64,000 nucleotides of DNA from Bacillota bacterium (lineage in GTDB: Bacteria; Bacillota; Clostridia; Acetivibrionales; JAEXSP01): NCBI GenBank assembly GCA_023453795.1, contig JAEXSP010000014.1, positions 1 through 64,000 of the forward strand, given 5' to 3'. Shown piece after piece: positions 44,248 to 53,333 of the stretch. A program made the position numbers and the translations under genes. The notes under the pieces are model-generated. The model did not search any database. It saw only the letters and a list, made by a program, of their open reading frames with translations, and had not been told where the DNA came from. Positions within the stretch are counted from its first letter, which is position 1. Every line of letters begins with the position of its first letter.

Positions 44248-45600
44248 TTAAGCTTCAACAAAGCACCCCGTGTTTTCTACCCTCATTCTTGCTTCAGATC
44301 TCCTGATGCACATAAAAGCCAGTATGAAAGTAACTGCTTCTGTAAGAGGCGCAGTAAGCCAAATACCTGTATTGCCTATAATCCTCGGAAGAACCAGAAT
44401 AAAGAATATTATCAGCACAAGGCTTCTCAGCATGGAAATCAGTGCAGCCACCTTGGCATTCCCAAGCGATGTAAAGTATGCCGCAGCTATAATATTGTAT
44501 CCGTTAAGTAAAAATGCTATTGAATACAACCGCAGGCCCGGAACCGCTATCTTCTCCAGCCCTGCGTCATTCTTGGAGAACAGGCTTACTATTCCGTCCG
44601 CCCCAGCCAATGAAACAATAAACACAGTAATTCCTATTACAAAAACCGACTTCAGTGCTATTGAAAGTAATCCCAAAATGATTTTACGGTTATTTGCCCC
44701 GTAGTGGTAGCTTATGAGCGGATGCACCCCGACAGCAATCCCCGTAAGCACCATGTTCTGTATGAAGGAAACATACCCTACTATTGTCATTGCAGCGACT
44801 CCGCCGACCCCTATTCTTCCTATAATTACATAATTGAAAAATGAGATAGTTATTGAGCCGGATATTTGTGCAACAAACTCTGAAGACCCATTGTAAAGCA
44901 TAGTTCCAAGGCCGCTTAAAGTAAATTTAAACCTTGTAAACTTATAAACCGACTTGCCGGAGATAAAGTACAAGACGCTTAATATGAAGGGAATGAGCAC
45001 AGATATTCCTGAAGCTAAAGCAGCCCCTCTCATCCCATAGCCCAGCTTAATTATGAAAATGTAGTCAAGTATAATGTTCAGTATATTACCTGCAATCCCG
45101 AAGAACAAAGAAAGCTGCGGCTTTCCTTCACTCCTTATAAACATTGAAAAGGTCATGTTCATCATCATGAATATATAGAAGAAGGTCATTGTGCCGAGAA
45201 AGTCCTTTACATAGCCATACATTTCCCCTTTTGCATGGAGCAGATGAATTACAGGGTCCCTAAAGAGTACAAGCACCAGCATCGCACAAATATTTACTGC
45301 TATGTTTACTGCAATCGACATTGAAAAGCTTTGGCTTGCCTGTCTATTGTTTTTTGCGCCCAAGCTTTGCGCTCCGAGGGTTACACCACCAACACCCGCC
45401 ATTATAGTCAATGCCAGCAGGATATAAAGCACCGGCAAAGTGAGGTTGACGGCTGCAAGTCCCTTTTCTCCCATCTTCCAGCCTATAAAGAAGCCGTCAA
45501 CAATTGTTATGAACGACGTGAGGAACATGCTTATTATACAGGGTACCGAATAGCTTAGAAATGTTTTGAACAAATTTTGATCTTTACTGATTTCAGTCAT
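44248..45600 (-). CDS. MATE family efflux transporter
   Basis: 450 residues, about 12 membrane helices in two related halves. N-terminal FLSYSVPCIISMFLTSFITIVDGFFIG and AAVNLTLPVLYILLALTIMAGVGG are MATE landmarks; the second half repeats with QNMVLTGIAVGVHPLISYHYGAN. Exports drugs or metabolites using Na+ or H+. SD AAGGAG. The AraC/GyrI-like regulator 133 bases upstream may control it. Confidence 0.92.
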   Translation of the reverse strand: MTEISKDQNLFKTFLSYSVPCIISMFLTSFITIVDGFFIGWKMGEKGLAAVNLTLPVLYILLALTIMAGVGGVTLGAQSLGAKNNRQASQSFSMSIAVNIAVNICAMLVLVLFRDPVIHLLHAKGEMYGYVKDFLGTMTFFYIFMMMNMTFSMFIRSEGKPQLSLFFGIAGNILNIILDYIFIIKLGYGMRGAALASGISVLIPFILSVLYFISGKSVYKFTRFKFTLSGLGTMLYNGSSEFVAQISGSITISFFNYVIIGRIGVGGVAAMTIVGYVSFIQNMVLTGIAVGVHPLISYHYGANNRKIILGLLSIALKSVFVIGITVFIVSLAGADGIVSLFSKNDAGLEKIAVPGLRLYSIAFLLNGYNIIAAAYFTSLGNAKVAALISMLRSLVLIIFFILVLPRIIGNTGIWLTAPLTEAVTFILAFMCIRRSEARMRVENTGCFVEA

Positions 45601-45733
45601 TTGACATTCTCCTTCCGAAATTTAAGCTCAAAACGATTCTAATACCCAAATAATAAAAAAACTTCTGAATTCGTGCTTTAAAGGGGCATGAAAAAACCGC
45701 AGGATTCCAAAGCCAACGGTTGACGTTTTTTTC

Positions 45734-46594
45734 CTATTTAATCGGCATGCAAAGGTCGATCCTCATCCTTCCCTCGGCATCAGTTTGAGAAAGGTATATT
45801 TCAATAGGCATTCCATTTCGAATATCATATTTTGTGTATGGCAGCCAAATAGTAAAAATTTCATTATATGCCTTCGAAAGATTCTCCAGTTTGTCAAAAA
45901 ACTCATAGCAGGCGTATTTTCCGCCTTCGATTTTATGAGTATTCACGCTCTGCTGCCTTTCGACCGTGATACACATATCGTATATGCAATGGTTTTCGTC
46001 CGTAATCAAAGGATCGTCATAGGATATACCGATAAATCTGGCTTCTTCATTCATTAGGTTTCTCTCTTCAACGCTGTTGCAGAACCTTTCCCAGTGTTCT
46101 GCCAAATCAAAATAATTGCCTATGAACCTTTCATACTCGAGAATCAATTTGTTCAGTGTTTTAATTTTAATTTTTTGATCAACCTTGGCGAAACAGTCTT
46201 TATCCTTCTTCATTGATTTGATATGCTCGACTACCGATAAATACGATTCTTTTACAGGCACCTCGTTTACCTTTCTGTATTCGGAAGCGCTCATGCCAAA
46301 GTTCTCTTTAAAGGCAGTTGCAAAATTTGAAGGGCTGTAGCCCACGAGTAAGGCTATATCGGTTATAGATGTGCGCCGGTTTGACCTGAGCATGAAGGCC
46401 GCGCTTTCCAGCTTCATTCTTTTAATAAACGAATAAAGGCTTTCATTTACCACAGACCTGAATATCCTATTAAAATAGTACTTTGAGAAACAGCAGTAAT
46501 CAGCGATTTCATCCACAGTAAGGTTTCTGTCAACATTATTGCGTATATAGGTTATTGCCTGGCTGATTCTTTGCTTATATTCCTTCTCTAACAC
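45734..46594 (-). CDS. AraC family regulator with GyrI-like ligand domain
   Basis: About 286 residues. The N-terminal two HTH motifs (LTVDEIADYCCFSKYYFNRIFRSV and ITDIALLVGYSPSNFATAFKENFGMSASEYR) are followed by a GyrI-like/effector-binding domain (FIGISYDDPLITDENHCIYDMCITV ... GGKYACYEF ... MPIEIYLSQ). This Rob/SoxS-like layout often controls drug exporters; the MATE gene lies next. Start GTG at 46594 is preferred because AGGG lies about 8 nt upstream; GTG at 46603 lacks an SD. Confidence 0.85.
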   Translation of the reverse strand: MLEKEYKQRISQAITYIRNNVDRNLTVDEIADYCCFSKYYFNRIFRSVVNESLYSFIKRMKLESAAFMLRSNRRTSITDIALLVGYSPSNFATAFKENFGMSASEYRKVNEVPVKESYLSVVEHIKSMKKDKDCFAKVDQKIKIKTLNKLILEYERFIGNYFDLAEHWERFCNSVEERNLMNEEARFIGISYDDPLITDENHCIYDMCITVERQQSVNTHKIEGGKYACYEFFDKLENLSKAYNEIFTIWLPYTKYDIRNGMPIEIYLSQTDAEGRMRIDLCMPIK

Positions 46595-46603
46595 CTGTAT
46601 CAC

Positions 46604-46912
46604 CCTGTCTTAATACCTTTATGTTAATTATATCCGACTTTTAACCTGAACTGTCAAGGAAATAAATCTGATATTTATTGATAATAAGCTATTAGAAAAA
46701 AATAATTACTATATAATTATATTTATATATAAAGCACTTCCATTTATTAAAGCGGCTGTCCTCATACATAACTCAGGACAGTCTTATTTTGCAGTTTAAT
46801 ATATAAAGAAGAATCAGATATAAACAATCCAGAATAATTTGCCCTATTGCGAAGTATTCTAGATTATTAACAATTAAATATTGATTAATATTTCGCATTT
46901 AGGGGGAAAATT
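46604..46912. other. AT-rich divergent intergenic region
   Basis: 309 bases between the AraC-type gene and the plus-strand membrane protein. It holds one strong hairpin (46755-46783). No gene seen. Confidence 0.5.
46755..46783 (+). terminator. Terminator-like hairpin without an upstream gene
   Basis: GGCTGTCCT / AGGACAGTC, then TTATTTT on the plus strand. It lies about 130 bases before the next plus-strand start codon with no plus-strand gene before it, so it may be a leader attenuator or the end of a small RNA. Confidence 0.45.
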
Positions 46913-47605
46913 ATGATTACAAGCAGAGGCATCTTATACAAAAAGATTTTTAGCAGTAAAACAAGTCTATTTGAATTATCCTTGTACGCACTCTCTTTTA
47001 TAAGCCTTATATATTATATTATTCAAGGAAACTCTGCAAAGGCCTTTAAATGTCTGATCATGGCCGCCCTGTTAATTGCCTACAGGTTCATTCCCAAGCT
47101 TTTAAATGTAAATCTGCATAGTATTATAAAAATTTCGATGCTTGTTTTCATTTTTATGGCAATATTTCTTGCAGAGATACTGAATTTTTATAAGCGGATC
47201 TTTTTCTTTGACAAGATACTGCACTCGTTATCCGGCATTTTGTTTTTATTTGTTGGCCAGAGTCTGTTCCGCCGTATAGACAATCAGGACGACAGAGATA
47301 AGGAAAATAAGCTCATGATGGTTTTGTTCAGTTTTTTCTTTTCCTTGGCTGTTGCAGGATGCTGGGAGATATTTGAATTCTCCGTGGACAGATTATTCGG
47401 ATGCCATCTTCAGAACGACAGCCTGATGGATACCATGACAGACATCATCTGTGCTACTGTCACTGCCTCTGCCGCAGCGTTATATACTATAGCCGCAGTG
47501 CATAAAAGGGGCACTGTTAAAGCTCTTGACACTATTGACGAATCTGCAGACAAAGGCAGCAAAGAGTATTCATTAAGCATTCATGCTAAGAATATGCCGC
47601 TATGA
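46913..47605 (+). CDS. Polytopic membrane protein (DUF2238-like)
   Basis: 230 residues with about six membrane helices. Conserved-looking acidic and His residues sit in helices: FDKILHSLSGILFLFVG, VAGCWEIFEFSVDRLFG and DSLMDTMTDIICATV. This resembles the DUF2238/YjdF-like family, but the role is unknown. SD AGGGGGAA. A hydrophilic tail of about 35 residues ends the protein. Confidence 0.65.
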   Translation: MITSRGILYKKIFSSKTSLFELSLYALSFISLIYYIIQGNSAKAFKCLIMAALLIAYRFIPKLLNVNLHSIIKISMLVFIFMAIFLAEILNFYKRIFFFDKILHSLSGILFLFVGQSLFRRIDNQDDRDKENKLMMVLFSFFFSLAVAGCWEIFEFSVDRLFGCHLQNDSLMDTMTDIICATVTASAAALYTIAAVHKRGTVKALDTIDESADKGSKEYSLSIHAKNMPL

Positions 47606-47628
47606 AGATATTAAGCTGCCTGCAGAGT

Positions 47629-47991
47629 TTAAATATCTTTTTTATCCATTATACTTTCTAAAAATTCAGACCCCTTCTCTACACAGCCTACACAGGATAA
47701 CTTTTTCAGGCTTCTTACATTACTACAGTTCAATGCCCCCGCATGGCTGATGAAATATTTATCAAGCTCTGCGGCTTTTTCCTTGTCAACCTTTTCTATA
47801 ATGCATTTAGCTGCATAATAAGCCCCGCATAGGCCTCCGGGAGCCCTTCCCCCGCCATAAGCCCTAAAGGTCTCGATCATATCGTCTTCCAGACCAAAAA
47901 TATCTTTAAAGGCCGATACAACTGATTGAGCACAATTCATCCTTGTACCGTTTTGTCCTGTATAGTTGTTTCTTGCTTTTGCGACCAACAT
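47629..47991 (-). CDS. C_GCAxxG_C_C family redox protein
   Basis: 120 residues. Cysteine pattern NCAQSV, then GGGRAPGGLCGAYYAAKCI, and a C-terminal C-SNVRSLKKLS-C-VG-C matches the C_GCAxxG_C_C family, thought to be redox-active or to bind metal in anaerobes. SD GGGGAG. It lies 29 bases after the gene at 48021 and is probably co-transcribed with it. Confidence 0.8.
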   Translation of the reverse strand: MLVAKARNNYTGQNGTRMNCAQSVVSAFKDIFGLEDDMIETFRAYGGGRAPGGLCGAYYAAKCIIEKVDKEKAAELDKYFISHAGALNCSNVRSLKKLSCVGCVEKGSEFLESIMDKKDI

Positions 47992-48020
47992 TTTTTATCT
48001 CCCCGTTAGCGAAAATTGGT

Positions 48021-48866
48021 TCATGGTTCAGCCTTGCCCAAAACGTGTGCCATTTTTTCTTTGCTAATAAGTTTATCCTGTGCCATATCTAGAATCTCTG
48101 TAACAAATATATCCGACAAATCCTCTCCCTGAAAGCTGTCAAGTATCTCCGGCAAGGAGCAGCCCTTTCCAGCCTCTTTGTAAAAGGCAAGTGTAAGTAT
48201 ATATGCAGTAATATTGATAATATGTTTTATCAGTATAACGCTCTCACTATCTTCTATGTGGGTTGTAAGTTCAACAATATCCGTATAATCCTCACTGCAC
48301 AAAAGATTATGAATCTCTTCAGTTGTGATATTTTCTCCTTGAACAAAGCTTTTGCAGGCTTGAAGAGTTTTTTTGGCAACACCTTCACAAGAAATGCCCA
48401 ATTCCGGCACCTCTTGTTTCCAGGCTTCATTTTTTTGCAGTTTTATATCATTAAGCAGATCTTCCCCGATTGCAACCAAAAGGCTGCCTAGTTCCATATC
48501 TGTTAATTTTGCGAAACCTTCTAACCATCCCAAAGGAATAAGATACTCTGATAGAATCCCCGGAATTCTCATCAAGGTCTCCTGTACAGGCTCAAAATAA
48601 TACCTGCCGTTATCGGCAAGCTTAGAAAAATTATTCGCATGCCCCAGAAACAAGTCCTCGCTCATCTTGTAACGCTCAAGTACCCTTGGAGGTTCTCCCA
48701 TTTCTATTTCATACCTGAAGCCTTCAACCAGACAATATGCCCTGCCCCTACTGCTGAAGTATATTAACAAATCACTGAAATCCGGGTTGTTCTTTAAAGC
48801 ATCCGCTAGATTGGGTGCAATCATTTCCCCTGAAATTAACTTCTCCAGACTTTCCTTACGCGGCAT
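48021..48866 (-). CDS. Conserved hypothetical helical protein
   Basis: 281 residues, soluble, largely helical by composition, with no signal peptide and no motif I can name. Features: SSRGRAYCLVEGFRYEIEMGEPP near the N-terminus and a hydrophobic helix VILIKHIINITAYILTLAFY near 220. The SD GGGGGAT and its coupling to the C_GCAxxG_C_C gene support a real gene. It could be an immunity-like or regulatory protein; I do not assign one. Confidence 0.6.
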   Translation of the reverse strand: MPRKESLEKLISGEMIAPNLADALKNNPDFSDLLIYFSSRGRAYCLVEGFRYEIEMGEPPRVLERYKMSEDLFLGHANNFSKLADNGRYYFEPVQETLMRIPGILSEYLIPLGWLEGFAKLTDMELGSLLVAIGEDLLNDIKLQKNEAWKQEVPELGISCEGVAKKTLQACKSFVQGENITTEEIHNLLCSEDYTDIVELTTHIEDSESVILIKHIINITAYILTLAFYKEAGKGCSLPEILDSFQGEDLSDIFVTEILDMAQDKLISKEKMAHVLGKAEP

Positions 48867-48994
48867 AATATCCCCCTGTCATCTATAGTACTGCTATTCC
48901 AGGCTGCAAACAGTTAAACCAACTTCTGTTTCTTTTAAACACAATCTCCTTTACCTGTTAATTATATTATACAAAAAGAAATGCGGGATTAAAA

Positions 48995-49846
48995 TCATAA
49001 TGTATGTCCATCACTAAATTTTAATGAAATAACATAACTGAGTTCCTCAGGAATTTTGCTGTTTTCATTTACATCCGGATCATTAAAAAATGATGTGTTA
49101 ATTTTTTGTTCCTTACAGCAAAGGTAGAAATGAGCTATAAAAATTCCCGCATCCAACTCAGACCAAGGATTGATAACCACACCGTTTTTTTTATTCTTTA
49201 CGAAAAATAAAACACGGGAATCCTTAAAAAGTACATATACGGGCTGTTTATTCCCTCCCGAAGGAGCTAATATTGAATAATCAAGAGCTTTCTTAATTGC
49301 CGGATTTTTGGACAGGTACATTGAAGCACTTTCACCCCAGTTATTGCAATACGCCATTTCATCAGGCTTCTTCCTGCTGCTTCCAAGGAGGTTCCTGAAG
49401 CCGTTATTTCGAAAACTCCCCGCAAGCGGATAGCCTAGTGAAATAACGTTCGTAATCTGTTCATCCTCTCCAAGGCTTAATAACTGCCTTATCCTCTCGC
49501 CGTTAAAGGTTCCCAGCCAGCACGTGCCAATGCCCATGTCCGTTAATTCAAGGACAAGCTGCTCCTGCATGAAGCCTATATTCTCCTTATAGCCGTTTTT
49601 AACCTCCGAAATTGCGACAATGCTATAAGGCGCTTTGATTTTAGCCAAGCCGTAAAAAAAGCCCATGCCTATGGAATTTGCTTCTTCAGGGTTTTCTATT
49701 AATTCTATTCTGACCTTTATACCCTTATATAACGGTTTGACATACATTATTTTTTGCTTGATTTGGCTGATGATGCCCTCATTAAAGGTTTCATCCCCAT
49801 ATTTCCTTATTGAAATCCTTTTTTGTATTGCATTATATAAATCCAT
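48995..49846 (-). CDS. Nitroreductase family protein
   Basis: 283 residues. The N-terminal FMN-binding pattern YNAIQKRISIRKYGDETF (R-x-S-x-R-x-Y) and a central GFMQEQLVLELTDMGIGTCWLGTF match nitroreductase-fold proteins of the TM1586-like long subgroup; the second half repeats the fold (KALDYSILAPSGGNKQPVYVLF). Probably an FMN-dependent reductase. The ATG at 49846 has AAGGAGGA 7 nt upstream. Transcribed from a MerR-type promoter placed between it and the merR gene. Confidence 0.85.
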   Translation of the reverse strand: MDLYNAIQKRISIRKYGDETFNEGIISQIKQKIMYVKPLYKGIKVRIELIENPEEANSIGMGFFYGLAKIKAPYSIVAISEVKNGYKENIGFMQEQLVLELTDMGIGTCWLGTFNGERIRQLLSLGEDEQITNVISLGYPLAGSFRNNGFRNLLGSSRKKPDEMAYCNNWGESASMYLSKNPAIKKALDYSILAPSGGNKQPVYVLFKDSRVLFFVKNKKNGVVINPWSELDAGIFIAHFYLCCKEQKINTSFFNDPDVNENSKIPEELSYVISLKFSDGHTL

Positions 49847-49899
49847 TACAGCATCCTCCTTCACCATTTAATCCCTCTCTCAGAATCTCTGTTATTAGG

Positions 49900-49931
49900 A
49901 TTATAAGGTTTGTAGTATGCTACAAAGTCAA
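49900..49931 (-). promoter_or_regulatory. MerR-type promoter with operator dyad in a 20-bp spacer
   Basis: -35 TTGACT (49926-49931), -10 TATAAT (49900-49905), and between them TTTGTAG / CTACAAA (49909-49926, 4-nt centre). The over-long spacer with a central dyad is the hallmark of MerR-activated promoters, here in front of the nitroreductase gene. Confidence 0.85.
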
Positions 49932-50344
49932 GAATTTTTTTGCGATATATAAGAAATTTTATCCAAGGTTGTTTTTATGGGACATTCCACACCATTCAGA
50001 ATACTGGCCTTAACCTTATTCAGAGTATTTTTTGTACGATGCAGCTTTAGAATGCTTTCATCTATCTCATTCACTTTCTGATCGATAAGCTCAACGATCA
50101 GATTATAGTCAACATTATTAACTTCGAGGAACATCGGCATGATGTCTTTGATTTCTTCCAGGGTAAGACCGCATGACTTGGAATATCTTATGATCTCAAG
50201 CAGCTTCAAGGCTTCATCATTATATTGTCTATAGCCGTTTGCATCTCTCTCCGGTGCCGGCATCAGGCCGATATTCTCATAGTACCTCAAGGTTTCAACA
50301 TTTATGTTTGCCTTTTTAGCGATTTGGTTTCGAAGGTAAGGCAT
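49928..50344 (-). CDS. MerR family transcriptional regulator
   Basis: 138 residues. Winged-helix N-terminus LRNQIAKKANINVETLRYYENIGLMPAPERDANGYRQYNDEALKLLEIIRYSKSCGLTLEEIKDIM, then a coiled coil (EIDESILKLHRTKNTLNKVK) and a short C-terminus with a Cys (GVECPI), which might bind an inducer. It activates promoters by untwisting a long spacer; the target is evidently the promoter at 49900-49931. ATG at 50344 has GGGGTG upstream; the GTG at 50353 is inside that SD. Confidence 0.9.
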   Translation of the reverse strand: MPYLRNQIAKKANINVETLRYYENIGLMPAPERDANGYRQYNDEALKLLEIIRYSKSCGLTLEEIKDIMPMFLEVNNVDYNLIVELIDQKVNEIDESILKLHRTKNTLNKVKASILNGVECPIKTTLDKISYISQKNS

Positions 50345-50380
50345 GGTTTTCACCCCATTTTTAATTTATTCTGCCCGGTT

Positions 50381-51667
50381 TTATTCCTCCAGGAACGGCA
50401 AAATAGTATGAATTATAATGCTATTGGTTTCAAATGCTGCCGATATCCGGTTTATTGTCTCAGTATTCACACTGCTTGTGAGCAGCACAATACCCATCCT
50501 GCCCTGCACTTCTTCCTTTTGAATTATTTTTTCGATATTGACTGCATTTTCAGCCATGACTGATGCAATGAAGGCAAATCTGCCTATCTTGTTATCAACG
50601 CTGATCCTCCAATACAGGTTGTTCTCATATTCCTGCAAATTATCTGCGGCTTTGATTCCATTATATAGTTCACTGCCGAAAAAATCGAGCCTTCCATTCA
50701 AATATTGAGCTGTAATACCGATCAGGTCATCAAACATGGCTGATGCTGTGGGTTTGGAACCTGCTCCCTGTCCGTAGAATCCTAATGTACCGCTGTTAGT
50801 TCCTTCAAACACAATAATATTGTTGTTATTAAAGGTATTTGCGGCAATATGGCTGTCCCTGATCAAGCAGGGTCCGACCCGGTAAATTAATGCATCCCCG
50901 ATTTCTGCGATAGCCAGCGGCTTGATCTGATAGCCCAGTTCCCTGGCATATTTCATGTCCTGCACATTTATGTCTGAAAAAGGAGTTGTCCTGACCTTTT
51001 TTATGTCCACCCATTTTTTCATCGAAAACAAAACCAGGATAACCGTCTTGTATAAGGCATCAAAGCCATTAATGTCTTCTGAAGGGTCATTTTCTGCATA
51101 CCCAAGCTCCTGTGCCTTTTTCAGGGCATCTTCAAAGGTTAAGCCTTCTTTCTCCATTTTGCTGTATATGAAATTCGAGGTAGCGTTCAGTATACCGATA
51201 ACCTTCTTGATTTTCTCACCCTTAAAGCATTCTTTTATAATTTTAGCTACAGGGATTCCGCCTCCAACCGTTGCATCAAATTTAACTGCTGCATTATAAT
51301 TGCTGGCCAATTCCAGGATTTCCATGCCATAAAGAGCCAAAACTTTTTTGCTCGATAATACAACAGACTTACCGTTTTCGATTGCTTTAACAATATATTC
51401 TCTCGTTCTTTCTGTTCCGGCCCCGCCTATGCATTCGCATATAATATCTATTTTCTTATCATTAATGATATCATAAGCGTTTGTGGTTAAATGCAGTCCG
51501 GTAGTATCAATACTCCTCTTTTTCTCCGGGTTTTGAACAAAAATTTTGCCAGGTTCCAGATCAATACCGTATCTTTCGCGCATTTGTTCCCTATTGTTTT
51601 GAATGATAGAAACCAGCTCAGAACCAACTACGCCAAGTCCTAAAAAACCTATTTTGATAGTTTTCAA
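50381..51667 (-). CDS. hom: Homoserine dehydrogenase
   Basis: About 428 residues. NAD(P)-binding GFLGLGVVGSEL at the N-terminus, the catalytic region GILNATSNFIYSKME and ELGYAENDPSEDINGFDALYK, and a C-terminal ACT domain (RISVDNKIGRFAFIASVMAENAVNIEKI) for feedback by threonine. Reduces aspartate semialdehyde to homoserine. The start is probably TTG at 51667, since GGAGG lies 8 nt upstream; the ATG at 51691 has no SD and would add eight residues. Own promoter; not in a threonine operon. Confidence 0.92.
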   Translation of the reverse strand: MKTIKIGFLGLGVVGSELVSIIQNNREQMRERYGIDLEPGKIFVQNPEKKRSIDTTGLHLTTNAYDIINDKKIDIICECIGGAGTERTREYIVKAIENGKSVVLSSKKVLALYGMEILELASNYNAAVKFDATVGGGIPVAKIIKECFKGEKIKKVIGILNATSNFIYSKMEKEGLTFEDALKKAQELGYAENDPSEDINGFDALYKTVILVLFSMKKWVDIKKVRTTPFSDINVQDMKYARELGYQIKPLAIAEIGDALIYRVGPCLIRDSHIAANTFNNNNIIVFEGTNSGTLGFYGQGAGSKPTASAMFDDLIGITAQYLNGRLDFFGSELYNGIKAADNLQEYENNLYWRISVDNKIGRFAFIASVMAENAVNIEKIIQKEEVQGRMGIVLLTSSVNTETINRISAAFETNSIIIHTILPFLEE

Positions 51668-51723
51668 ACAACATCCCTCCACTCTGTCCATGATAGACGC
51701 ACAAATGTATTTGTATTAGAGAT

Positions 51724-51752
51724 AGAATAACACATTCGTATTCTATATGCAA
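51724..51752 (-). promoter_or_regulatory. hom: hom promoter
   Basis: -35 TTGCAT (51747-51752), 17-bp spacer, -10 TATTCT (51724-51729) on the minus strand. Confidence 0.6.
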
Positions 51753-51867
51753 GCGAGAAATTTATGTCGTAAAATCTGATATTTTATGGTAAAATATTGA
51801 ATAGTTGTTATCCAGGTGCATTATTGCATTATGAATATAATTTAACCATTTGAAAGGAGCAGACTAA

Positions 51868-53190
51868 ATGTATACCATATTTGGAAAGGTATTCGCACAA
51901 GACAAGGCGGGTTATATAAAAGCCAAGCTAACAGCAGCATCTATAGCATTCCCGGGAAGGACGGATGCGGCATCCTCTGATGAGATCAACAATGCTGCTG
52001 AAAAAATGTTAAGTAAAATGGGAACGGCGGAAGTGCCTATTTTCTTATACAACAGCATGAAGGATCATGCTACTGCAGAACAAATTGCAAAGATCAAGCT
52101 TCGGATGCGCTGCGCTAATCAAACTCTTGCAAAGAATTCTCCTCTTCTTGACGGAGAAACCATACAGGATGATTTCTTTACATACCTGACAGGGCCGTAC
52201 TTTGATATTCCGGCGGGCAGTGCAGTCCTCAGACGCACCACCAACATGGCTGAGCTCTATTATGTATTCGAAGAGCTGGAGGTATCCGATGGAAATGTCA
52301 GCTTTAAAAAGGCGGATGTACAACATAAGGCCCTTGTATGTAATGACTCGAATTCAATGATCGTAAACCTATTTGAAAAACTGGCGGAAGGACTTTTGGG
52401 AACCTTTGGGGGAAAAGCAGGTGAAATAGGTGCTTCTGTTCTTGGAAGTGTATTTGATCAGGTAGTCGGCGACCAGGTTCCAAGCTATTTCGATCAGGTA
52501 TATAAGGAGATCAGCCAAATTGTGCAGCAGATAGTCGACCAGAATACCATAGACCAGGTAAATGGTATAATAAACGGACTGCAGCAGTGGATCCGGAGCA
52601 GCTATATACCCCGTAAAAATCAATCTGGGATTACCAAGCAGGAGTTGTTCGATATGCTTTCTCAGCCCGTACTTGATTTCTATAAGGCAATAGGCATACT
52701 CCAGCAGTCGTCCTTCAGCAATGCCAGTCTCCCTGTATTCCTAGCGGCTGCCAGTACCCATCTCAGCCTACTCCAGGAGCAAGCACTTGTTGATCCTCAC
52801 ACCAGCGATCCAACCCAGTCGAGCTATGCCAGCTCAGTTCAGATACAGGCACAGCTTTACAGCAGCTATGCCGTAAACACTTACAATAATGTTATAAGTG
52901 CCCGTACAAGCCCAAGTGTTATATACGTAAGGCAGGTTACTCATGATGTCAAGAATGGCCAATATTCCTGGACCCAAACCGGTCACGCATGGTATGATGC
53001 CTTTACAAACCAGTTTGGAAGCTTCTATATGGACGGGGATAAAAATGATGACGGCACAACTTCGGCGACCAAGGAAATGCAGGGGCATATTGCCTATGTA
53101 GCCAATCAGCTTACCTGTGACCTGGGATACCCTCTTAATATAGCACAGAGCTGGCAAACTCTTGTTAAAACGCCCATTCCGGGTAATTAA
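51868..53190 (+). CDS. Delta-endotoxin (Cry) N-terminal-domain-like protein
   Basis: 440 residues, no signal peptide. Residues about 160-350 read as the helical pore-forming domain I of Cry toxins: an amphipathic run FDQVYKEISQIVQQIVDQ (near 208), then the typical helix SLPVFLAAASTHLSLLQEQ (near 287), followed by SSYAVNTYNNVI. The N-terminal 150 residues match nothing I recognise. The beta-rich domains II and III are absent. The C-terminal part has GHAWYDAFTNQFGSFYMDGDKND. It might be a pore-forming toxin, or a protein using only the helical fold. SD AAAGGAG. Single gene with a terminator. Confidence 0.6.
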   Translation: MYTIFGKVFAQDKAGYIKAKLTAASIAFPGRTDAASSDEINNAAEKMLSKMGTAEVPIFLYNSMKDHATAEQIAKIKLRMRCANQTLAKNSPLLDGETIQDDFFTYLTGPYFDIPAGSAVLRRTTNMAELYYVFEELEVSDGNVSFKKADVQHKALVCNDSNSMIVNLFEKLAEGLLGTFGGKAGEIGASVLGSVFDQVVGDQVPSYFDQVYKEISQIVQQIVDQNTIDQVNGIINGLQQWIRSSYIPRKNQSGITKQELFDMLSQPVLDFYKAIGILQQSSFSNASLPVFLAAASTHLSLLQEQALVDPHTSDPTQSSYASSVQIQAQLYSSYAVNTYNNVISARTSPSVIYVRQVTHDVKNGQYSWTQTGHAWYDAFTNQFGSFYMDGDKNDDGTTSATKEMQGHIAYVANQLTCDLGYPLNIAQSWQTLVKTPIPGN

Positions 53191-53246
53191 GGAAACAGGC
53201 GGGCAGAATACCCGCTTAATAAATGAAATATAAAATTACTTTATAC

Positions 53247-53287
53247 AAAAAGGGAGTGCCGCAATTTTTTTGCAGAAACTCCCTTTT
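53247..53287. terminator. Bidirectional terminator between the Cry-like and CPBP genes
   Basis: AAAAAGGGAGT / ACTCCCTTTTT, 11-bp perfect outer stem, inner GCA / TGC. T-rich on both strands. Shares its core with the hairpin at 13709-13742. Confidence 0.88.
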
Positions 53288-53333
53288 TGCACATTCAGGT
53301 ACGCTGGTGAATTAACTAACCTTATCCAAACCG

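Noticed and set aside
45660..45733. Possible terminator after the AraC/GyrI-like gene
   Set aside because: Only a 5-bp AACCG/CGGTT stem with a 17-base loop; too weak to call despite a T-run.
48021..48866. Assignment of the helical protein to an Imm6-like immunity family
   Set aside because: Only a loose resemblance in the hydrophobic C-terminal helix; no diagnostic motif.
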